Assembly: GCA_017940105.1 (NCBI GenBank) | Contig: JAGAZG010000060.1 | Location: 1-11,442, forward strand | DNA length: 11,442 nt | Source: Mailhella sp. | Lineage (GTDB): Bacteria > Desulfobacterota > Desulfovibrionia > Desulfovibrionales > Desulfovibrionaceae | Direction of reading: 5' to 3' | Shown here: positions 7,399-11,442 of the stretch, one piece after another | Numbering within the stretch: the first letter of the stretch is position 1 | How the letters are laid out: each line of letters begins with the position of its first letter | Translations under genes and position numbers: made by a program | Notes under the pieces: generated by a model | Told to the model about the DNA's origin: nothing | What the model saw: the letters and a program-made list of their open reading frames with translations, nothing else | Database searches by the model: none

Positions 7399-7773
7399 AA
7401 TAATCAGCCTCGCAGCAGAGTGTGCCGCGTTAGGGGCGCAATAAAGTGCGTTTGCTGTTTTATTTCAGAACTGAATGAAGTGTTTTCAGCGCCATAATAC
7501 AATCAAATATACAGAATGGCCGCTGTGTCTTGCAGATAAAGTGATGGCTTCTAGACAGGGTGACGCATTGTTGTGCATTAGTGGAGCGCAGCAATGAGAA
7601 CTGTAGGCAGCGTTCACGGCGAAAGAAAAATCGGCGCGGAAGCCGAGGAGAAAAGCAGAAGGCGGTTCAACGATAAACCGTCATGCGTCGGTGCCATGGC
7701 CAGGGGGAGCCGCAGACTGTACAAACTGCGCAAGGTATCCACAAAAGATAATGAGCAATGGAGGTTGCATCGA
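7399..7773 (+). other. Long non-coding leader upstream of cytochrome c3, rich in hairpins
   Basis: I see no gene in these 375 nt. An AT-rich patch near 7490-7515 offers two possible -10 elements (CATAAT 7493-7498, TATACA 7508-7513) but no good -35, so the promoter is not fixed. An inverted repeat TTCAG-AA-CTGAA lies at about 7465-7476. Downstream there are four hairpins: 7566-7576 with 7586-7596 (11 bp with two G-U pairs), 7631-7635 with 7642-7646, 7661-7667 with 7676-7682 (7 bp with one G-U pair), and 7711-7715 with 7726-7730. The array may be a structured 5' leader. It does not match any riboswitch consensus I know. Confidence 0.4.
7760..7764 (+). promoter_or_regulatory. Ribosome binding site deciding the cytochrome c3 start
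   Basis: GGAGG lies 9 nt before ATG 7774. This start gives a signal peptide at residue 1. The in-frame ATG at 7594 would put 60 basic, non-membrane residues ahead of that signal. Confidence 0.75.
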
Positions 7774-8169
7774 ATGAGATTCGCGTCGGCAATCTTGCTT
7801 TTCATGTTCGCGGCCTTTTCCTTTCCTGCGGTATACGCGGCGGAAGTGCCGGTTGATATCGTGCAGGTGAAGGGCCTGCAAAAATCTGTTAAATTTTCCC
7901 ATGCAGCGCATGCAAATCTGGAATGCACGGCCTGCCACCACCTTGTCAACGGCAAGGAAAACCTTGCAGGCTGCGGCACTCCAGGATGTCACGACGACAT
8001 TAAAGGCAAGCAGGGCGAAAAAAGTCTTTTCTATGTCATGCACGCACGCAAGGGGATGAAGCATGGCACCTGCATCAGCTGCCACCATAAGATCGCCGCA
8101 GATATGCCCGACAAGAAAACGCTTATGACCGGATGCAAGCTTTCGTGGTGCCATCCTGATGCCCGTTAG
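7774..8169 (+). CDS. Periplasmic tetraheme cytochrome c3 (class III, type I-like)
   Basis: This is a 131-residue precursor. A signal peptide (1-22, hydrophobic core AILLFMFAAFSF, cleavage after VYA) exports it to the periplasm and leaves about 109 residues, the usual size of type I cytochrome c3. Four heme sites alternate as in the family: CTACH (51-55), CGTPGCH (67-73), CISCH (100-104) and CKLSWCH (121-127), that is CX2CH, CX4CH, CX2CH, CX4CH. The distal histidines expected from known c3 structures are present at H43, H46, H56 and H90, so all four hemes can be bis-His ligated. In sulfate reducers these proteins accept electrons from periplasmic hydrogenases and formate dehydrogenases and pass them to membrane complexes. 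ATG 7774 is chosen for its GGAGG and because the signal peptide then starts the protein. It could be an acidic or minor c3 rather than the dominant one. Confidence 0.93.
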   Translation: MRFASAILLFMFAAFSFPAVYAAEVPVDIVQVKGLQKSVKFSHAAHANLECTACHHLVNGKENLAGCGTPGCHDDIKGKQGEKSLFYVMHARKGMKHGTCISCHHKIAADMPDKKTLMTGCKLSWCHPDAR

Positions 8170-8188
8170 TTTCGCACGCAGCATGACA

Positions 8189-8262
8189 CGCGTCCTGAGA
8201 CGTGGCGGACAGCCAGAGGCGATGATGTTTTCAGTTACGTCGAACTGATAAGGTCTTCTGGC
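8189..8262 (+). repeat. Imperfect hairpins in the non-coding stretch after cytochrome c3
   Basis: The stretch 8170-8464 between the cytochrome stop and the convergent methyltransferase gene has no supportable gene. It contains a 6-bp stem with one G-U pair (8189-8194 with 8199-8204). It also contains a nested structure: TCAGTT 8231-8236 pairs with AACTGA 8243-8248, inside outer arms GCCAGA 8212-8217 and TCTGGC 8257-8262. Neither is directly followed by a T run; the nearest T6 is at 8296-8301. They may stabilise the cytochrome transcript or end it weakly. Confidence 0.3.
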
Positions 8263-8464
8263 ATTCCCGCATTCGGCATGAAATCGGCAAAGCAGTTTTT
8301 TGGCGAAAGAAATGACGGCAGGGTGGAGATCCCCATTAAGTTATTTTGACCATGCGTTTTGTATCAGTGAATTTTCATCAATAAAACCATTATGGTAAAA
8401 AGAACTGATGATAGTGCGCGATTTGCGGTTCCCGTGACGCTTACGCTGAAAGCGATGCTTCATT

Positions 8465-9973
8465 TTAGACAGACTTATCCGCTCGCCAGCCGTCTTCTGT
8501 CTCGATCGTTACGGATATCTGTTTTTCCGCGTCGATATGTTTCCGACAAAGCAAGACAACCGTCTCGACGTGCGGTGTCTGCGGGAAAAGATCGACCGGC
8601 TGTACGGCGCGTAAGGAATAAGCGGGGGCAAGACGGGCAAGGTCACGTGCCAGGGTGGCGGGGTTGCAAGAGACCAGCAGCAAATTTTGTGGCTGGTGTT
8701 TCAATAAGGCGCGTGTGACTTCAGCATCCATGCCGGCGCGCGGTGGGTCGGCGACAAGCAGGTCTGGCACGCCAAAGTTCGTGAACCTGCTTTCAAGCAA
8801 GGAGGCATCTCCGGATTCAAAGCTGAAAGAGCTTGAATCAAGACCGTTGATGCAGGCGTTTTGTCTGGCAAGCCGGACAGCCTGTTCTGCTGTTTCCAGT
8901 CCATAGACATGATCAAAATGGCGGGACATGCTCAGGGCGAGCCCTCCGACGCCGCAGTAAATGTCCCAGCAGGATTTGCCCCATCTTCCTAATGTTTTTT
9001 CAAAAAGTTCAGAGGCAAGTCTGACTGCGGTGCTGTACAAAAGTTCGGCAGCCTGACTGTTCACCTGAAAAAAAGACGCATGCCCGAGGCGAAAGTCCAG
9101 GGGGATTCCTTCAATGCTGAGCGTTTCTGAGAGTGTTGCTTCACCTAAAGAAAAAACGGCCCTTTCTCCGTAGGCTACCGAGGTCTGAGCTGTGCGGATG
9201 CTGTGGACAAAACCGGTGATTGAGCCTGAACGCATCATCTCTCCGCCGATCTGGCGAATACTGCCTTCCGTTGCCGGTGCTGGCAGCGTAATGAGCTCAA
9301 GCATGCATCCGCCGCCTTTAGGTTCGCGAACAACGGCAAACCTGAGTATGCTGTGGTCCCTGTCCTTTTTGGAGGCATTTTCTTGCATAGAGGCAGGGGC
9401 GGCATAAAGACCGTGTTTTTCACACTGACGGCGCAGTTCTTCCAGCACCTTCATAGTTCTTGCCGTCTGCAGTCGGCAGTGCAGGACGGAAAATGCCCGG
9501 TGAGAATATCGTTCGCGCAGCCCCAGTATTGTGCCGCCATCTTCACCGCGCGCGAAGCAGAATTCCATTTTGTTGCGGTATCCCCATTCAAGCGGAGCTT
9601 CTTTTCCGGCAAAGAGCGGCAGGGGAATGAAAGAGTCCTTAATGTTGAGCCGGCCAATGCGAATCATGGCGTCCAGAACAATGCGTCTTTTCCAGCGCAG
9701 CTGCGCATCATAGGGCAGCGTCTGCCAGGGACAGCCGCCGCATGAACCTGCATGGGGGCAGGGGGCGGCACGTTCTTCTGCGGAGCGGCGCAAAATTACT
9801 GAGGCCTGCGCTTCTGCAAAATGCTTTTGCAGGCGCGTGACGTGAGCCAGTACGCGCTGACCGGGCAGGGCGTGCTGGACGAATACGGCAAGGCCTTCCT
9901 TCGTACGCCCGACGGCCCGGCCATCAGATGAAAGCCCTTGAATTTCAAGTTCCAGTAGGTTCTGCTTTATCAT
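8465..9973 (-). CDS. rlmD: TrmA/RumA-family RNA uracil-C5 methyltransferase (RlmD-like)
   Basis: This 502-residue enzyme transfers a methyl group from S-adenosylmethionine to C5 of a uracil in RNA, most likely 23S rRNA (U1939 type). In order: a TRAM-like RNA-binding beta-domain (about 1-62); cysteines C72, C78, C81 and C166 for a 4Fe-4S cluster; a central domain; the AdoMet motif DIYCGVGG (337-344); DPPRAGMD (409-416); and the catalytic-cysteine motif SCNPATLARDL (435-445, nucleophile C436), followed by HVETVVLL (478-485). All key residues are present. The start ATG 9973 has AAGGCAGG just upstream. The C-terminal tail after residue 487 is short and charged. The family is certain, but which uracil is modified (RlmD, RlmCD or TrmA type) cannot be settled from sequence alone. 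No clear terminator is seen after its stop. Confidence 0.93.
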   Translation of the reverse strand: MIKQNLLELEIQGLSSDGRAVGRTKEGLAVFVQHALPGQRVLAHVTRLQKHFAEAQASVILRRSAEERAAPCPHAGSCGGCPWQTLPYDAQLRWKRRIVLDAMIRIGRLNIKDSFIPLPLFAGKEAPLEWGYRNKMEFCFARGEDGGTILGLRERYSHRAFSVLHCRLQTARTMKVLEELRRQCEKHGLYAAPASMQENASKKDRDHSILRFAVVREPKGGGCMLELITLPAPATEGSIRQIGGEMMRSGSITGFVHSIRTAQTSVAYGERAVFSLGEATLSETLSIEGIPLDFRLGHASFFQVNSQAAELLYSTAVRLASELFEKTLGRWGKSCWDIYCGVGGLALSMSRHFDHVYGLETAEQAVRLARQNACINGLDSSSFSFESGDASLLESRFTNFGVPDLLVADPPRAGMDAEVTRALLKHQPQNLLLVSCNPATLARDLARLAPAYSLRAVQPVDLFPQTPHVETVVLLCRKHIDAEKQISVTIETEDGWRADKSV

Positions 9974-9980
9974 GCCTGCC

Positions 9981-10010
9981 TTGACAGAAAGAGAGAGCTT
10001 GGGCTAAAAG
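9981..10010 (+). promoter_or_regulatory. Candidate sigma-70 promoter for the small membrane protein gene
   Basis: A perfect -35 TTGACA (9981-9986) is followed after 18 nt by TAAAAG (10005-10010, four of six consensus bases). It lies in the 83-nt divergent gap and points at the 48-residue gene at 10057. Confidence 0.4.
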
Positions 10011-10056
10011 AAAAAAGCCGTAATAGTCTGCGCCAGCATTTTGGAGGAGCAACAGT

Positions 10057-10203
10057 ATGGGAGACCTTTTGACTCAGCTTTTTTCCAGCGCAATGCATTC
10101 CAGCGCCCAGGGGGTTGTGGGTGTCGGCTGCATTTGGATTTATTTTATCGTGATGATCTGCGCCATTGTTTATCGTGTGCGCCGCGGCGAACATGTGCAT
10201 TGA
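10057..10203 (+). CDS. Small single-helix membrane protein, 48 residues, unrecognised
   Basis: The ORF starts at ATG 10057 with a strong GGAGGAG at 10043-10049 and an ideal spacer, and ends with TGA 10201-10203. The product has a short polar N terminus (1-17), one hydrophobic helix (about 18-39, with GCIWIYFIVMICAIVY), and a basic tail RVRRGEHVH. The tail predicts a cytoplasmic C terminus. It has two cysteines within the helix (C25 and C35). A consensus-like promoter precedes it and a strong intrinsic terminator follows 21 nt after the stop, so it is a self-contained transcription unit. I do not recognise the family. The size and topology resemble small accessory subunits of transporters or respiratory complexes, but nothing adjacent identifies a partner. 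Confidence 0.7.
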   Translation: MGDLLTQLFSSAMHSSAQGVVGVGCIWIYFIVMICAIVYRVRRGEHVH

Positions 10204-10224
10204 TGCTTTCGCTGTTGCCGAAGC

Positions 10225-10255
10225 AAAGCCCTTCCTGCCAGGAGGGGCTTTTTTT
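10225..10255 (+). terminator. Intrinsic terminator of the 48-residue gene, convergent with the next gene
   Basis: An 11-bp stem (10225-10235 with 10241-10251, one G-T pair) with a 5-nt loop runs into a T tract ending at 10255. The stop codon of the convergent minus-strand gene (10254-10256) lies in the T tract. Read from the minus strand, the hairpin is followed by only three T, so it is strongest for the plus-strand gene. Confidence 0.85.
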
Positions 10256-10649
10256 AGTCAGGCGTGCAAGGATGACTCCTGAGTGCGTAGCGGGCTGTGC
10301 CTTCTGCCAGAATCTTGTCAAATTCCTGCATATTGCTTTCGGCAATGTCGCGCAGCGACAGCAGCAGGGGGATGGCTGTATTCAGCCAGAATCTGCCGGA
10401 AACCTTGCCGGAAGAGCTTCCGCCATGGTCGTATTCTTTCACGAACGGGCGTGCGCTGTTGCTCAGTTCCTCACCCGTTTTTTCCAGGAAAATACGCTTG
10501 ATGTCGTTTACCAGGTCGCGCGAGTTATACGGAAAGGGTACCGCTGCGAAGCTTTTCTTCATGTCTTCCCAAAGAAAAGGATCGCCTCGCAGGCCCCAGT
10601 TTGGCGGCTGAATACTGAAAAGTTCAGAAAGATAGCGGGTTTCTGCCAT
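10254..10649 (-). CDS. Conserved-looking 131-residue protein of unknown function
   Basis: I do not recognise this family. The product is soluble, with no signal peptide or membrane helix. It has a tryptophan- and glycine-rich N-terminal block (PPNWGLRGDPFLWEDM, about 15-30), a mixed charged middle, then a glycine/serine motif YDHGGSSSGKVSG with a following FWLNTAIPLLLSL helix (about 74-99), and a polar tail. The two blocks look like conserved motifs rather than random sequence. The start is ATG 10649 because GGAGG (10655-10659) lies just ahead of it. The longer version from ATG 10676 would begin at or within the likely promoter -10 and has no ribosome site. It converges with the 48-residue gene and diverges from infA. 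Confidence 0.72.
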   Translation of the reverse strand: MAETRYLSELFSIQPPNWGLRGDPFLWEDMKKSFAAVPFPYNSRDLVNDIKRIFLEKTGEELSNSARPFVKEYDHGGSSSGKVSGRFWLNTAIPLLLSLRDIAESNMQEFDKILAEGTARYALRSHPCTPD

Positions 10650-10654
10650 AATAT

Positions 10655-10659
10655 CCTCC
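10655..10659 (-). promoter_or_regulatory. Ribosome binding site deciding the start of the 131-residue gene
   Basis: GGAGG on the minus strand ends 5 nt before ATG 10649. The alternative ATG at 10676 has no comparable site. Confidence 0.7.
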
Positions 10660-10667
10660 AGGCACAT

Positions 10668-10696
10668 ATCATCCACTTAAAGGCGCCAAAAGTCAA
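10668..10696 (-). promoter_or_regulatory. Candidate sigma-70 promoter for the 131-residue gene
   Basis: On the minus strand TTGACT (10696-10691) and GATGAT (10673-10668) are separated by exactly 17 nt. Transcription would start near 10661, giving a short leader that still contains the GGAGG. A small inverted repeat, CGGCA-TTT-TGCCG (10700-10712), sits just upstream of the -35 and could be an operator or only chance. Confidence 0.4.
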
Positions 10697-10814
10697 AGCC
10701 GGCATTTTGCCGTGGGTATGCGGGAGTCATGGCAGACAATCCGTGCTGAGGGTTTTCCTTGACAGCGGGGCTTGTTTATGAAAAGGCTTTCGGAAGATTT
10801 TTTTCGGAGGGAAC

Positions 10815-11033
10815 ATGCCAAAAGAAGATGCCATAGAAGTGGACGGCGTAGTGGAAGAAGCCTTGCCCAACGCCATGTTCAGGGTGAAGCTGGAAAACGG
10901 CCATGAGGTGCTTTCCCATATTTCAGGCAAGATGCGCAAGTTTTATATCCGTATTCTGCCGGGCGACAGGGTAAAGGTTGAGCTTTCTCCTTATGATTTG
11001 ACCAGAGGGCGCATTACCTACCGCATGAAGTAG
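10815..11033 (+). CDS. infA: Translation initiation factor IF-1
   Basis: This 72-residue protein has the exact length of bacterial IF-1. It is a single S1-like OB-fold that binds the ribosomal A site on the 30S subunit and helps IF-2 and IF-3 start translation. Nearly all family hallmarks are present: KEDAIEVDG at the start, LPNAMFRVKLENGHEVLSHISGKMRKFYIRILPGDRV through the core (split here as LPNAMFRV, LENGHEV, HISGKMRK, YIRILPGD), and VELSPYDLTRGRI near the end. The start ATG 10815 has GGAGG at 10806-10810. The DUF4911 gene begins 1 nt after the stop, so the two are probably cotranscribed. A TTGACA lies at 10759-10764, but no -10 at the right distance could be found. Confidence 0.97.
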   Translation: MPKEDAIEVDGVVEEALPNAMFRVKLENGHEVLSHISGKMRKFYIRILPGDRVKVELSPYDLTRGRITYRMK

Positions 11034-11034
11034 C

Positions 11035-11427
11035 ATGTCTGGCTCTGATTCGCGTTTTCAGGCTGAAAAGAAAAGTTCTTTGCCGGCAATCCGGGCAGCA
11101 GGGCATGCCGGACGTACGTCCGTATTGCCACCAGCACAGACTTCTGATAATATTCTGATCCGTATCGCTCCTGGTGATGCGGGTCTTTTTCGTTATTTGC
11201 TGGAAGGAGCGGGGGGGCATCTTGCATTGCTTACGGTGCTTGACCCAAAAGAAACGATGCTGAAGCTGATTTTTTCGCCGCATCAGAAGGATGATCTTTT
11301 CGAGTTTCTTGATTCGGTGCGTAAAACAGTAGTTTTTCAGGTGCTTGAATGGCCTTTCGGCGGGGCTTCCTGCGCCTGTCCTTTCAACGCCGCCGCCCCT
11401 GGCAAGGGCATGGAGAGTGCTTTATGA
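11035..11427 (+). CDS. DUF4911 domain-containing protein
   Basis: This 130-residue soluble protein has no signal peptide. The first 35 residues are low in hydrophobic content and probably disordered. Residues about 38-105 form an alpha/beta domain (ILIRIAPGDAGLFRYLLEG, then LALLTVLD, then LKLIFSPHQKDDLFEFLDSV) that I match to DUF4911, a small family of unknown function seen in Desulfovibrio-type bacteria. This match is from memory of the pattern, not a search. The tail has CAC (113-115). ATG 11035 lies 1 nt after the infA stop with only a weak GAAG upstream, so translation is probably coupled to infA; a start further in is possible. Its stop overlaps the ATG of the next gene by 4 nt. Confidence 0.7.
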   Translation: MSGSDSRFQAEKKSSLPAIRAAGHAGRTSVLPPAQTSDNILIRIAPGDAGLFRYLLEGAGGHLALLTVLDPKETMLKLIFSPHQKDDLFEFLDSVRKTVVFQVLEWPFGGASCACPFNAAAPGKGMESAL

Positions 11428-11442
11428 TAGCTCTTGGCGTCA
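11424..11442 (+). CDS. Start of a further gene, cut by the window end (possibly tsaD)
   Basis: ATG 11424 overlaps the stop of the DUF4911 gene (ATGA), and only MIALGV is visible. That beginning is compatible with TsaD, the tRNA threonylcarbamoyladenosine subunit, whose N terminus commonly reads M-x-x-LGIE-S/T-SCDE. Six residues cannot establish this, so the product is left open. Confidence 0.35.

Noticed and set aside
7517..7534. Sigma-54-like element TGGC...TTGCA upstream of cytochrome c3
   Set aside because: The GG and GC dinucleotides are separated by 12 nt instead of the required 10, so it does not fit a -24/-12 promoter.
7621..7735. Possible known riboswitch (SAH, cobalamin or cyclic-di-GMP class) in the c3 leader
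   Set aside because: Short stretches such as CCGAGGAG recall the SAH element, but the rest of that consensus and the cores of the other classes are missing; kept only as an unexplained structured leader.
7594..8169. Longer 191-residue version of cytochrome c3
   Set aside because: The extra 60 residues are basic and non-membrane and would bury the signal peptide; ATG 7774 has GGAGG and begins directly with the signal.
8310..8396. 28-codon ORF in the gap after cytochrome c3
   Set aside because: No good ribosome site, no recognisable product, and a length expected by chance.
8392..8718. 108-residue plus-strand ORF
   Set aside because: Most of it is antisense to the well-supported methyltransferase gene, it has no ribosome site, and its product is basic and featureless.
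10650..10676. N-terminal extension of the 131-residue protein to ATG 10676
   Set aside because: That ATG coincides with the likely promoter -10 region and has no ribosome site, while ATG 10649 has GGAGG.
10041..10781. 246-residue plus-strand ORF
   Set aside because: It runs through the 48-residue gene, a strong terminator and the antisense of the 131-residue gene; its codons look like an out-of-frame shadow.
10759..10787. TTGACA upstream of infA as a promoter -35
   Set aside because: No -10-like hexamer lies 16-18 nt downstream; the nearest, TATGAA, is only 12 nt away.

Overview
The window looks like a chromosomal segment of a Desulfovibrio-like sulfate-reducing deltaproteobacterium. The main evidence is a textbook tetraheme class III cytochrome c3 precursor (two CX2CH and two CX4CH heme sites in alternation). 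A DUF4911 gene behind infA and moderately GC-rich coding sequence are consistent with this.

Region 1 (1-7398, + strand) is one long membrane-transport cluster. It opens with the 3' end of a P19/Tpd-family periplasmic iron-binding protein. A strong hairpin with a T run follows, then a polytopic membrane protein ending in a five-cysteine DUF2318 domain. Next come two paralogous FtsX/MacB-type permeases and their ATPase (module A). After a 113-nt gap comes a more compact module B: a four-helix DUF4418 protein (TTG start), a third FtsX-type permease and a second ATPase, joined by a 1-nt gap and a 4-nt overlap. The order P19, DUF2318 protein, permease, permease, ATPase is that of the Campylobacter p19 (fet) iron cluster. 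There, an FTR1-like permease precedes p19 and thioredoxin-like genes follow the ATPase. Here module B stands where the thioredoxins would be. The inferred job is periplasmic iron capture with thiol or redox-linked, ATP-driven steps at the inner membrane. What the FtsX-type ABC modules actually move or drive is not established.

Region 2 (7399-8464) holds a 375-nt leader rich in small hairpins, the tetraheme cytochrome c3 gene, and a 295-nt non-coding stretch with two imperfect hairpins.

Region 3 (8465-10256) has a minus-strand RlmD/TrmA-family RNA uracil-C5 methyltransferase with an Fe-S cysteine cluster. A 48-residue single-helix membrane protein diverges from it, with its own candidate promoter and a strong intrinsic terminator.

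Region 4 (10254-11442) has an unrecognised 131-residue protein on the minus strand. Diverging from it are infA (IF-1), a DUF4911 protein and the first codons of another gene, packed almost without spacing.
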